Shown: positions 20,094-28,712 of the stretch, one piece after another | Position numbering within the stretch: the stretch's first letter is position 1 | How the letters are laid out: each line of letters opens with the position of its first letter | NCBI GenBank assembly: GCA_003222245.1 | Contig: QHVH01000031.1 | Location: 88,650-125,369, forward strand | Direction of reading: 5' to 3' | DNA from: Blastocatellia bacterium AA13 | GTDB lineage: Bacteria > Acidobacteriota > Blastocatellia > UBA7656 | Length of the DNA: 36,720 nt | Notes under the pieces: model-generated | What the model saw: the letters and a program-made list of their open reading frames with translations, nothing else | What the model was told of the DNA's origin: nothing | Databases searched by the model: none | Translations under genes and position numbers: made by a program

Positions 20094-20911
20094 TTAACGC
20101 GCAAGAGGCTCATGAAGCCTTCTATGGTCTTCAACTTTCTGTCGGCGGCCGCATAGAGCTTTGAGCTGACCAGCGCGGTGGCGGCGTGGCCGGCGAGCAG
20201 CTCCAATAGCTTATGATCCAGCCCGCTCAGGCCCATCTTGTGGCCCAGCAGCCGGTATATTGCGATGACCCCAACGACTCGCTCTTTTATCTTGAGCGGT
20301 ATTGCGGCGCATACTTCTCCGCGGTCTCCGGCGTCCTCGGTGAAGAACGGCTCGCCGGTCTGCGCGACCATTCCTTCCAGGCCTTCGCCGAAGCTCACGC
20401 GGCCTCGTTCGAGCCGCTGCGCGATCTCGCCTTCATAGCCGGCCAGCACGAGCTCATTGGTCTCTTCATCGACGACAAACAGACCGAACTCTTCCGATCC
20501 GATCATGTTCATCAGAATTTCATTGATGCACTGGACGACTTCAACCGGATCGAGCGTCGAGTGAAGCCGATAGCTCGCGACATAAAGATTCGCGAGGCTT
20601 TCATTCTGCTCTTCTACTTCAACGTAGCGCAGCGCGAAGTCCTTGTTTTCGGCTTCGATCTCCTGGAATCTGCTGTCCAGAAACTCGACCTTTCCTGAAA
20701 GCTGGCTGTTCTCCAGCCGAAAGCGCTCGATCTCCCTCATTAAGGTGTCAGAGAGGTCAATCTTTTCCTTCTCGAGCTGAACGATGCGATAGCGAAGACG
20801 CTCGTTCTCATACATCAGCTCCTCGGTGAATGCCTTACCCTTTCTGAACATGTCGAGCAACTCCTCGCTCTTCGAAAATAGTTTAAGAATCTCTTCGGGC
20901 TTTTCCGCCAT
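20090..20911 (-). CDS. Coiled-coil GAF-domain protein
   Basis: 273 residues from the ATG at 20911, chosen over the frame start at 20929 because GAGGGGAG stands just upstream and the upstream choice would overlap the CheX-like stop. Residues about 20-115 form a long charged coiled coil (ENERLRYRIVQLEKEKIDL and following). A GAF domain follows at about 115-265 (FGLFVVDEETNELVLAGYEG, GLEGMVAQTGEPFFTEDA, CAAIPLKIKERVVGVIAIY). There is no output domain, so it is probably a sensory or scaffold accessory to the chemosensory array. Ligand unknown. Confidence 0.85.
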   Translation of the reverse strand: MAEKPEEILKLFSKSEELLDMFRKGKAFTEELMYENERLRYRIVQLEKEKIDLSDTLMREIERFRLENSQLSGKVEFLDSRFQEIEAENKDFALRYVEVEEQNESLANLYVASYRLHSTLDPVEVVQCINEILMNMIGSEEFGLFVVDEETNELVLAGYEGEIAQRLERGRVSFGEGLEGMVAQTGEPFFTEDAGDRGEVCAAIPLKIKERVVGVIAIYRLLGHKMGLSGLDHKLLELLAGHAATALVSSKLYAAADRKLKTIEGFMSLLRVK

Positions 20912-20925
20912 ACTTCGCTCCCCTC

Positions 20926-21390
20926 TCAATTAAGATCCTGAATCGTAATGTTCATCCGCACCTCGCCGTAAGCGGTCGTTATTGGGGCGACCAAGGTCTC
21001 GAAACACTTGTCGTAGCTCACCAGATTCGTTCCCGTTATCACTATCGGAGGGCTCATCGAAAGCTGTATTCCGTTGTCGTTTATCTTCGAGATCGCCTGT
21101 CCGATGGCCATCGATGCAAGCTCCGCTATCGACGATCTGACCAGGGGCGTCATTCCCGGAGACGGCTCGCCGAGCATGCATCCCGCAAGCTGAACGGCGG
21201 TGAACAAATCCATATCGAATATGACGCGTCCTTCTGATTCGCCCACGAGGCCGATGATCGTCAGCACGTCTCTTCCCGCGACCGGACTTGCCTTCACCGA
21301 CAGCGAGTTGACGGTTGCGACCGGCCCGACGACCTCCTGAAAGAGATCGGTCGTGGAGTCCACGAATATCCGGACGAAATCGAGTCTCAT
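20926..21390 (-). CDS. cheX: CheX-like chemotaxis protein with altered phosphatase motif
   Basis: 154 residues with the fold pattern of CheX, a CheY-P phosphatase of the CheC/CheX/FliY class: FVDSTTDLFQEV helix, SVKASP and EGRVIFDMD strands, then the active-site helix. The family motif is S-x-x-x-E-x-x-N. Here the helix reads SSIAELASMAIG, so Glu90 is kept but the Asn position is Ser93. Phosphatase activity may be weak or lost; a binding role remains possible. GGAGG stands 7 bp before the ATG. It lies between the two CheY-like genes' neighbourhoods in the operon, the expected context for a CheY-P phosphatase. Confidence 0.8.
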   Translation of the reverse strand: MRLDFVRIFVDSTTDLFQEVVGPVATVNSLSVKASPVAGRDVLTIIGLVGESEGRVIFDMDLFTAVQLAGCMLGEPSPGMTPLVRSSIAELASMAIGQAISKINDNGIQLSMSPPIVITGTNLVSYDKCFETLVAPITTAYGEVRMNITIQDLN

Positions 21391-21404
21391 GTTAATGCCT
21401 CCAA

Positions 21405-21815
21405 TCAGTTCTTCGCCGAACCAAGCACGGAGTCGATGGCCTTCCGCAGCTCAACCGTGGTCACGGGTTTCGGGATAAAGTACTTCGCGCCGGCCGCCAT
21501 TGCTTCCGCCACCTTGTCGCGATGGCTCAGCGAGCTGACCATGATTACTCTGGCGCCCGGGTCAGACTGGCAGATGCGCTTGACCGTTTCCACCCCTTCG
21601 AGTCCCGGCATGATGATGTCCATCAGCACGAAGTCCGGCTTCAGCCGCCGGTATTCCGTGATCGCTTCATTACCGTTGGCGGCCTCGCTTGCCAGCACGT
21701 TTTCGATCGAATCGATGAGCCGCTTCAGATGAAGCCGCGCAAATGCCGAATCGTCGACTATAAGGCACGTCAAAGGGACATCTGATCCGTTGCTACGCTC
21801 TTCTAGCCTCTGCAT
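21405..21815 (-). CDS. cheY: CheY-like single-domain response regulator
   Basis: 136 residues. Receiver signatures are intact: LIVDDSAFAR acidic pair, phospho-Asp in DFVLMDIIMPGLEG, Ser in IMVSSLSH, and Lys in YFIPKPV. The ATG at 21815 lies 23 bp inside the 3' end of cheB and has a strong GGAGGT 8 bp upstream, so the overlap is real. No output domain. With no flagellar genes nearby, its target could be a pilus motor, another regulator or the GAF/PATAN proteins of the same operon (inference). Confidence 0.93.
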   Translation of the reverse strand: MQRLEERSNGSDVPLTCLIVDDSAFARLHLKRLIDSIENVLASEAANGNEAITEYRRLKPDFVLMDIIMPGLEGVETVKRICQSDPGARVIMVSSLSHRDKVAEAMAAGAKYFIPKPVTTVELRKAIDSVLGSAKN

Positions 21816-22899
21816 CGTGAGTTACCTCCATGCTCCCGCACCGGCCCACCGCCGAAATCAGCTTCGACGGCAAATCGGTTAATGGAATGATCTCGTCAAT
21901 GTTTCCCTTCTCTATCGCTGCTTTGGGCATACCGAACACCGCGCAGCTATCCCTGTCCTGAGCCAGGGCCAGTCCTCCGGATTTCTTGATCTCGCCGATA
22001 GCTTCAGCGCCATCGGTTCCCATTCCGGTCAGGATCACACCGGTCGAATTCTTGCCGTATTCACGCGCCACGGAATCGAACAGCACTTCGACGGAAGGCA
22101 TGTGTCCATTGACCGGACTGCTGCGCTGCAGCATCGCCACCCCGCCGAGCGCGCTTCGCCTCACGCGCAGATGCTGGTTTCCGGGTGCAATCAGCGCCCG
22201 GCCCGGCGCGATCAAGTCGCCTTCGCTTGCTTCTTTCACCTCGATCTCGCAGATATCGTCGAGCCAACGCGCCATCACGGACGTGAAGCTCTCGGGCATA
22301 TGCTGGACGATCACGATTCCGGCGCCGAAATCGGCCGGCAATCGCGGCAGCAGAAATCTCAGAGCGTGCGGGCCTCCTGATGAAGCGCCGATGGCTACAA
22401 TGTGCTCCGCCCCCGGGAAACCGTTCTGATGACCCGCGCGTTTCTTGGACTGCGACTGCATCGCCGGCGGAGCCGCGTGAGTGACAGGCTTGCTTCGGGC
22501 GGCCGCTTTGATCTTCGCGATAAGCTCGCCGGCCATCTCTTCGACCCGAGCCGAAGCGCTCGGCTTGCAGATGAAGTCGACGGCGCCGATCTCGAGCGCC
22601 TTCATCGTCAGCGACGCCCCTCGCGTCGTCAGCGAGCTCAACATCAAAGTCGGTATCCGATGCTTCGAAACAATCTCAGTCAGCGCTGTGATGCCGTCCA
22701 TCCGCGGCATATCGACGTCAAGTGTTATCACGTCCGGTTTCATCTGCTCGATTTTGTTCAGCGCGAAATCTCCGTCAATGGCGGTTCCGATCACCTCTAA
22801 TTCGCTGTCCGCATCCAGCAGCCGAGGTATCAGCTTTCGCATGACCGCCGAGTCATCCACCACCAGCACCTTTATTTTCTTTCCTGCCGCCATACTCAC
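21793..22899 (-). CDS. cheB: CheB protein-glutamate methylesterase
   Basis: 368 residues: receiver domain (about 8-125, VLVVDDSAVMR, phospho-Asp in DVITLDVDMPRMDG, Lys in FICKPS), a basic linker, and a CheB methylesterase domain. The catalytic triad is visible: Ser in AIGASSGGPHAL, His in VQHMPESF, Asp in TGMGTDGAEA. It removes methyl groups from, and deamidates, MCP glutamates and glutamines, balancing CheR. GTG at 22899 or ATG two codons later are both possible starts. It follows cheA by 12 bp and overlaps cheY. Confidence 0.96.
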   Translation of the reverse strand: MSMAAGKKIKVLVVDDSAVMRKLIPRLLDADSELEVIGTAIDGDFALNKIEQMKPDVITLDVDMPRMDGITALTEIVSKHRIPTLMLSSLTTRGASLTMKALEIGAVDFICKPSASARVEEMAGELIAKIKAAARSKPVTHAAPPAMQSQSKKRAGHQNGFPGAEHIVAIGASSGGPHALRFLLPRLPADFGAGIVIVQHMPESFTSVMARWLDDICEIEVKEASEGDLIAPGRALIAPGNQHLRVRRSALGGVAMLQRSSPVNGHMPSVEVLFDSVAREYGKNSTGVILTGMGTDGAEAIGEIKKSGGLALAQDRDSCAVFGMPKAAIEKGNIDEIIPLTDLPSKLISAVGRCGSMEVTHDAEARRA

Positions 22900-22911
22900 A
22901 ATCGCATTCGA

Positions 22912-24324
22912 TCAGACCGCCGCCGCTTCCCTGGACGGACCCTGCTCATATTTGACAGCCTTACGGAACAGCACGCCCGCATCGAGGATCAATACCACGC
23001 TTCCATCCCCAAGCACCGAAGCTCCGGCGAGTGTTTCATTCTCAACCCACTGGCTGTCGAGCGGCTTGATAACGAGCTCCTGCTCGCCAAGCAGCGTTTC
23101 AGCGATGATGCCGAACTTCTTTCCAGTCACGTTGGCTACGATGACGAAGAACTCACCGGCCCCGAGTTTTATTCCGCCGAGGTGCTGGCTTGGCCGCTCC
23201 CGATAATCCAGGACTCTGCCGGGCCTGACGACCGAGATGAACCTGTCGCGCATCCTGAAGCTCTCGTGCCCATCGAAGGTGACTATATCAGTCGTCAATG
23301 CGCGGCAGACCTCTCCAACGACCAGCAGGGGAAGCGCCAGTAACTGCCCTCCAGCATAGAACAGGAGCGCTTTGATTATCGCGAGAGTCAGCGGCATCCT
23401 GAGCACAAAGGTCGCGCCGCTTCCAAACTCGCTTCTGACGCTTATGGTTCCACGCAGTTCTTCAACAACGCTCTTCACCGCCGCCGCTCCGATGCCCCTG
23501 CCGGACACCATGCTGATCTCTTTAGCCGTGGACACTCCCTGAACGAACATCAGATCGAGCGCATCTTCATCGCTCATCTCACGGGCGGCTTCGAGCGATA
23601 TCTCGCCGGCATCGACGGCTTTCGCCTTCAATGCTTCAATGTCCACGCCTCTGCCGTCGTCGCTCACCTCGACTACCACCTGATTGCCTTCGTGGTAAGC
23701 GCGCATCGTGATCTTTCCCACGCGAGGCTTACCCGCGGCAGCACGCTCATCGGGAGTTTCGAGTCCGTGATCGACGGCGTTTCGCAGAAGGTGGAGCAAG
23801 GGCTCATAGATCAAGTCGACCAGTGTGCGATCAAGCTCGGTCTCACCGCCCCTCATCTCAAGCTCGACCTGCTTTCCGCGCTCCGCGGCCAGTTCGCGCA
23901 TAGGCATGCCGAACCGGCGAAAGACTTGATCGATTGTGACCATTCTCATCTTGAGCACGCTCTTCTGGAGCTCGCCTATGAACTTGCCCATCTGCGAACT
24001 CGCGATCATGAACCTGTCAGTGAGCTCGCTCTTCGGAATACTTTGCTCGAGCTCACCCGCAACCTGAGTCAGGGTCGATCGAGCGATCACCATCTCACCG
24101 GCAAGATTCAGCAAGGCATCGATTCTCGCGGCTTCGACCCGAACATAATCACGTCCCTGCTTTCCGACGCGATCTCCCGCGCGTCTCTCGCTGACCAGGC
24201 CTCGCCGATCAGCAGTCGTCTCCCAGGAAGGCCGGTCGGCTGCCGTATGCTCGTCGGCAATCCCTTCGTGATCCGCCGCTCCGCCGACGAGCCCCGCGCC
24301 GTGGAGATCCTCGACCTCACGCAC
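22912..24324 (-). CDS. cheA: CheA histidine kinase, P3-P4-P5 only (P1 lost or out of frame)
   Basis: Dimerisation (P3: VRVEAARIDALLNLAGEMVI), ATPase (P4: N box HLLRNAVDHGLE, G1 DDGRGVD, F box FVQGVSTA, G2 SGRGIGAAAV) and CheW-like regulatory domain (P5) are complete. The frame opens at GTG 24324, only about 65 residues before P3, and an in-frame TGA lies at 24352-24354. No His-x-x-Lys-Gly phospho-acceptor motif is present, so the usual autophosphorylation site is missing. The first residues (GVREVEDL) resemble the part of a P1 domain after the His helix. The beginning of P1 exists in another frame just upstream (next entry), so the 5' part carries a frameshift and at least one deletion. The G2 box GAAAV replaces the common GMDVV. 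The nominal start is probably not natural. Confidence 0.85.
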   Translation of the reverse strand: MREVEDLHGAGLVGGAADHEGIADEHTAADRPSWETTADRRGLVSERRAGDRVGKQGRDYVRVEAARIDALLNLAGEMVIARSTLTQVAGELEQSIPKSELTDRFMIASSQMGKFIGELQKSVLKMRMVTIDQVFRRFGMPMRELAAERGKQVELEMRGGETELDRTLVDLIYEPLLHLLRNAVDHGLETPDERAAAGKPRVGKITMRAYHEGNQVVVEVSDDGRGVDIEALKAKAVDAGEISLEAAREMSDEDALDLMFVQGVSTAKEISMVSGRGIGAAAVKSVVEELRGTISVRSEFGSGATFVLRMPLTLAIIKALLFYAGGQLLALPLLVVGEVCRALTTDIVTFDGHESFRMRDRFISVVRPGRVLDYRERPSQHLGGIKLGAGEFFVIVANVTGKKFGIIAETLLGEQELVIKPLDSQWVENETLAGASVLGDGSVVLILDAGVLFRKAVKYEQGPSREAAAV

Positions 24325-24329
24325 CCCGA

Positions 24330-24470
24330 TCAGCAGCTTGGCGAGCCGTTGTCAATCCGATCGCCTTCGAGCAATAGCAGGTCCTGGATCATCTCTTCGA
24401 TGATGCCAAGCGCCTGGTCTCGAAAGACCGACATCAATTGATCGAGTTCTTCGCGCGACAGTTCATCCAT
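24330..24470 (-). pseudogene. cheA: Remnant of CheA P1 (HPt) N-terminus
   Basis: ATG at 24470 lies 23 bp after the stop of cheR, exactly where cheA should start. It encodes MDELSREELDQLMSVFRDQA followed by LGIIEEMIQDLLLLEGDRID, the typical first helices of a CheA P1 domain. After about 40 residues it reads six unrelated codons and stops at 24330-24332. The expected third helix with the phospho-His is absent. The remainder of CheA resumes in a different frame. A single-base correction alone would fuse the frames but would still leave a P1 of only about 55 residues without the His motif. Confidence 0.75.
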
Positions 24471-24493
24471 GATTAAAGCTCAGCGGTTCAAAT

Positions 24494-25315
24494 TCAGCTC
24501 TCGAGTCTGTAAGCGATACCCTTGTTCTTGTGCAGCATCGCGAATCGGCCCGTTATGCTCTGCAGGCTTTCCGCGTGCCCGAGAAAAAGAAAGCCTCCCG
24601 GCACAAGGCTATTCGTGAATCGCGTAATAAGCCGCCGTTGTTCCTCCGCATCAAAATAAATGAGAACGTTCCGGCAGAATACAATGTCGAGCCCACGCAG
24701 ACCGTTGTCATGTTTCAGATTGTGATAATCGAATATCACGTGGCGCTTGACCGCGTCCGACAGCACATAGTGGCCGTTGTCTTGAGTGAAAAATCTGTCG
24801 ATGGAGCCGCGATCCACGCCTTTCAGTTGTTCGGGGCGATAGAGACCGCTTTGCGCCCGTTCCAGCGCGGTGAATGAAAGATCGGACGCGAATACGCGGA
24901 TCGACCATAGATTCGCATCGGGCATAGCGTTTAGGAGAAGCATAACCGCGCTATAGGGCTCCTGACCGGTCGAGCAGCCCGCGCTCCAGATTCTTATCGT
25001 TCGCGAGCCCATTTTACGCTTACGCGAGATCAACTCCGGCAGAACTTCATCTCGCAGAAGCTCGAATTGCGGGAGGTTCCTGAAGAATGAAGTCTCGCAG
25101 ATCATCAATGCGTCAAGCAGAGCGGGAAGCTCCTGCCCCTTCTGAGGCGAATGCTTTATGACATAGTAATACTCATAGGCCGTCTTGATGCCCTGACTTT
25201 CCATTCTCTTCCGAAGCCGCGACTCAAGAAACGCTCGCTTTTCTTCCACGAAGTTTATTCCACACTCTTCGTAGATGAGCTCCTTGAATAATCTGAACTC
25301 GCTCTCTGTGAGCAT
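24494..25315 (-). CDS. cheR: CheR chemoreceptor methyltransferase
   Basis: 273 residues. The N-terminal helical domain (about 1-75) precedes the SAM-dependent methyltransferase domain. SAM-binding motif is IWSAGCSTGQEPYS, followed by FASDLS and the CheR hallmark DIVFCRNVLIYF and GGFLFLGHAESL. It methylates glutamates on the two MCPs encoded in the same operon. No tetratricopeptide extension is present, and neither MCP ends in a CheR-binding pentapeptide, so tethering is not expected. It lies 29 bp after the second MCP and 23 bp before the cheA remnant. Confidence 0.96.
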   Translation of the reverse strand: MLTESEFRLFKELIYEECGINFVEEKRAFLESRLRKRMESQGIKTAYEYYYVIKHSPQKGQELPALLDALMICETSFFRNLPQFELLRDEVLPELISRKRKMGSRTIRIWSAGCSTGQEPYSAVMLLLNAMPDANLWSIRVFASDLSFTALERAQSGLYRPEQLKGVDRGSIDRFFTQDNGHYVLSDAVKRHVIFDYHNLKHDNGLRGLDIVFCRNVLIYFDAEEQRRLITRFTNSLVPGGFLFLGHAESLQSITGRFAMLHKNKGIAYRLES

Positions 25316-25344
25316 ATAGCTATGTCCTGGGCCGTCCGCGCGCG

Positions 25345-28155
25345 TCAGATGCGCTCCTCTTCTCGTCGGTGTCGGGGACCGGCGGAACCGCTTGCGCCGC
25401 CTAAAATCCGACCCGCGCCTTCGAATGAGAATAACTCGCCATGGTATTCCTTCACCCTGAATCGCGAGATCGCCTGATTCAGTTGATCCGATAACTCGAC
25501 CATTCCCTGGATTGTCTGCGCGGTCTCGTGAGCCCCGGCGCTGGTCTCCAGCGTTATCGTGGACACCGTCTGCATAGCACCGGCGACATTCCTTGTGACC
25601 CGCGCTTGTTCCTCCGACGCCGCGGTGATTTCTTCGATCAGTTCCGCGCTCTGTCGCACAACTCTGGAAATATCTTCCAACGCCTGGCGTGCTTCTTCCG
25701 CGCGCGAGCTGCCCTCTTTTACTTCCACGAGACCCTTTGCCATTGCGGAGAGGGCCTCACCGGTCTCCATCTGAATGCCCTTGATCAATCCGCCGACATC
25801 GCGAGTCGCGCGGGCGCTTCTTTCCGCGAGTTTTCTTATCTCCTCCGCGACTACGCTGAAGCCGACGCCGGCCTCGCCCGCATGTGCGGCCTCAATCGCG
25901 GCGTTAAGCGCCAGAAGGTTGGTTTGCGAGGCGATCTCATCGATGAGGTCGATGATCTCCTCGATCTCCCTGCTGCGATTTCCAAGACCCTTCATCTTCG
26001 CGGCGGTGCTTGCAACCGACGAATCAATGCGAATCATTGCCTCAGACGTATCCCGGACACGGCGCTCGCCCCGTTCGGCCATGTCTAAAGCGCGCCGCGC
26101 GGCTTCAGCGGTGCCCTCCGCATTCCTCGAAACCTGGCTCATTGAGGCAGCCATCTCTTCGACGGCGCTCGACGTATTCGTGATCTCATCGGCCTGGCGT
26201 TGTGCTCCCACAGCCATTTCCGAGGATGCAGCCAATATCTGAGTCGCACTCGAGGAAACAGAGAGCCCAATCTGCTTCACATGACTGAGCATAGCCGTGA
26301 AATTATCCAGCATCCGATTAACGGCTCCCGCGATTCGACCGAGCGTATCGCCGCCTTCGAATCCCCGCATCGTAAGATCACCGTCGGACACCGTTGACAC
26401 TACGCTGAGGAAGGTGGCGAGGCCCTGCTCCAGCACCTCTTCAGTAATTTTCCGCTCCGTGATATCTCGCGAGACGCCGACGATTCCGCTAACAACGCCC
26501 CGTTTGTCCTTGATCGGCACTCGCGTCGCCAGCATCCAGCGCGTGGAGCCATCCGGTCTCGTGATCTCTTCCAGTTTTCCTATCACAGGCTCGCCCGTCC
26601 TGAGGATGCTCTCTTCGTCCGCGAACTGACTCGCAAGTTGAGGCTGAGCGGCAAAGTCGTTGTCGGTTTTTCCGAGAGCGTCTCGCAAATCCTCTATTCC
26701 GAGGTTCTCGGCCAACGCTTTGTTGACCCGCGTATATTTGCGCTCGGCGTCCTTGATGTAGATGATATCGGGGATGCTGTCCATCAAAGCGTTCAGCAGA
26801 TCTCGCGTGCCGGCCAGCGACGATTCAGCTTCCTTTCGAGCAGTCACCTCGCGCAACACGCCGTGCGTTCTCACTATCCGGTGACCGTCATAAATCGGGT
26901 GCCACTGGTCCTCGAAACACTTCTTGGAGCCGTCCTTGCAAAGCCACCATGTCTCGTTGCGTCCCGCGATTTTGTCCAACTGGCCGTCGATCATCGCGTT
27001 CAGGTCAATCGCCTTTTTGAGCTGCTTGCCGCCGGACATTACCTTGGGAAGAAAGCTCCGCCAGCCGCCCATTTGCCGAATGTCTTCGCTTGAATAGCCG
27101 GTCATTCGCGCCATCGATGGGCTCACGTAGGTGAATTCCATCGAGCTTCCATCGAGAACGTAGTGAATCTCGTCGACGTGATCCATCACGCTGCGAAGAC
27201 GCGTTTCACTTTCAGCGAGCTTCCGTTCCCGGGCCTTTCTCACGGAGATATCGCGCACTACGACCGCCATCATCGTCCCCGCGGACTCCGGCGCCGAAAC
27301 TAAGGCGGCCTCAACCGCTAAAGAAGCTCCGTCGCCGCGCACCATCGAGGTTTCAACCGAATCCGTAGGCGCGTCAGACTCAAGCGACAGTCGCGTTCCA
27401 AATAGATCGCTTATGTTTAGACTGAGAGGCCCTTCTCCAAGGTCGGCGAGATTCCGGAACCGGCTGTTTGCCTCCGTAACTCGGCCGGATTTACGTTCAA
27501 CCACGAAAAAGCCGTCGGCTACGCGGTCAATAATCGCGATATGCAATAGATCTCTCGCGAGCTTCTCTCGCTCTGCTTCCCCGCGAGCATTCGATTGTCG
27601 CTCCTCAACTCGGTAGTAACTTATCAGCAAGAGCCCTACGCCCAATCCAAAAGCTGTATACCAGAGCGAAGGCCAGACCGGCGTTGTTCGTGAAGCGCCT
27701 CCGAACATCGCGCTGAGCAATGAGTACACCGTTATGATCGCGACGGCCGGAACAAACACTCGCCAGTCTTTGTAAATTGAAAGGGCCGCCACCGAAGCGA
27801 TGCCCAGCAGGAGCGCGCCCAAGTGTCCGGCGGTTGCCTGAATTAAGAGGCACGCCATTACTATCTGGCCTCCTCCGAGAATCAGTCCTATTGGAATTGA
27901 GCGCCAATTTCTCAAGACCGGCATCGTTGCGGCGGCCACTGTCGCCGCGCCGAGCCCCAACTCCAAAATGCTCCTCGCTGAGATTGGGCCGCGGTCGGGC
28001 GCCAAACCGCCGAACATCGCTGCGATCGCGAGCACCAGAAATTCGAAACAGATGATCGTCAAGAGGAATCGATCCGGCACGGTCAATGCCGCGAATCCAT
28101 CCTCCTGTTGCGCCGACTCGGCCGGCTCGACGCGTTTGTTCACTCGTTCAGGCAT
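25345..28155 (-). CDS. Methyl-accepting chemotaxis protein, 6-TM sensor and three PAS domains
   Basis: 936 residues. About six hydrophobic segments lie within residues 30-182. Three PAS-type regions follow (about 205-310, 315-440, 445-565; linkers RDISVRK, REVTARK, RDITERK). Next is a HAMP-like connector ([16 protein letters not shown]) and a full MCP signalling domain with the invariant hairpin tip [20 protein letters not shown]. The 6-TM part resembles membrane sensor domains with a YRDWR motif after a His-rich segment. Here YKDWR is kept, but the preceding segment keeps only one His ([10 protein letters not shown]) and the following HH pair is VY. It therefore may sense something other than a His-bound cofactor. 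The signalling half is nearly identical to that of the other MCP. Intracellular PAS domains suggest energy, redox or small-ligand sensing. Confidence 0.93.
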   Translation of the reverse strand: MPERVNKRVEPAESAQQEDGFAALTVPDRFLLTIICFEFLVLAIAAMFGGLAPDRGPISARSILELGLGAATVAAATMPVLRNWRSIPIGLILGGGQIVMACLLIQATAGHLGALLLGIASVAALSIYKDWRVFVPAVAIITVYSLLSAMFGGASRTTPVWPSLWYTAFGLGVGLLLISYYRVEERQSNARGEAEREKLARDLLHIAIIDRVADGFFVVERKSGRVTEANSRFRNLADLGEGPLSLNISDLFGTRLSLESDAPTDSVETSMVRGDGASLAVEAALVSAPESAGTMMAVVVRDISVRKARERKLAESETRLRSVMDHVDEIHYVLDGSSMEFTYVSPSMARMTGYSSEDIRQMGGWRSFLPKVMSGGKQLKKAIDLNAMIDGQLDKIAGRNETWWLCKDGSKKCFEDQWHPIYDGHRIVRTHGVLREVTARKEAESSLAGTRDLLNALMDSIPDIIYIKDAERKYTRVNKALAENLGIEDLRDALGKTDNDFAAQPQLASQFADEESILRTGEPVIGKLEEITRPDGSTRWMLATRVPIKDKRGVVSGIVGVSRDITERKITEEVLEQGLATFLSVVSTVSDGDLTMRGFEGGDTLGRIAGAVNRMLDNFTAMLSHVKQIGLSVSSSATQILAASSEMAVGAQRQADEITNTSSAVEEMAASMSQVSRNAEGTAEAARRALDMAERGERRVRDTSEAMIRIDSSVASTAAKMKGLGNRSREIEEIIDLIDEIASQTNLLALNAAIEAAHAGEAGVGFSVVAEEIRKLAERSARATRDVGGLIKGIQMETGEALSAMAKGLVEVKEGSSRAEEARQALEDISRVVRQSAELIEEITAASEEQARVTRNVAGAMQTVSTITLETSAGAHETAQTIQGMVELSDQLNQAISRFRVKEYHGELFSFEGAGRILGGASGSAGPRHRREEERI

Positions 28156-28185
28156 CGTTTCTTGATCAACCCTCTTTGTTCTGAT

Positions 28186-28692
28186 TCACAGCGATGCCTG
28201 AGCTCTACTCGCGAGCAAGCTCATTACTTCGCCGAGCTCCAGAGCGACTTCGCCCTGTAACGCCTTGGCAGTGTCCAGCATCGTAATAAAACGGCCGGAA
28301 ACATTAAGTAGACCCGCGATATATTCGACCCCGATTTCAGCAATCACTTCCGGCGGAGGCTCTATCATATCGTCGGTTATACGGATGACCTCGGACGCTG
28401 CATCGACAATCAACCCGAGCTGCTTGCCGTCGAGGGTCACAATAATGATGCGTTTTTCGGACATGCGTCCGCTCGATCCCCCTTTTAGGCGGTCTCCCGC
28501 CCGAAGGCGCTTCCGAAGATCAAGCACTGGAATGAGATTTCCCCGGAGATTCATCACGCCTTCAACGTAATCCCTCGTCTCGGGCACGGGCGTTACCGGT
28601 CGCATCTCTACGATCTCCCTCGCCAAGCCTATGTCCATCGCGAATTCTTCCGGGCCTATGCGAAACACGACTACCTGTCTCTTAATAGCCAT
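28186..28692 (-). CDS. cheW: CheW coupling protein
   Basis: 168 residues, single CheW domain. Typical pattern: VVVFRIGPEEFAMDIGLAREIVEM, VMNLRGNLIPVLDLRKRL, LGLIVDAASEVIRI, and GLLNVSGRFITMLD. It couples MCPs to the CheA P5 domain in the receptor array. A GGAGAGG precedes the ATG. It sits between the two MCP genes with gaps of 20 and 30 bp. The C-terminal 20 residues form an extra helix, a modest extension over minimal CheW proteins. Confidence 0.96.
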   Translation of the reverse strand: MAIKRQVVVFRIGPEEFAMDIGLAREIVEMRPVTPVPETRDYVEGVMNLRGNLIPVLDLRKRLRAGDRLKGGSSGRMSEKRIIIVTLDGKQLGLIVDAASEVIRITDDMIEPPPEVIAEIGVEYIAGLLNVSGRFITMLDTAKALQGEVALELGEVMSLLASRAQASL

Positions 28693-28712
28693 ACCAGCCT
28701 CTCCGATGCAGC

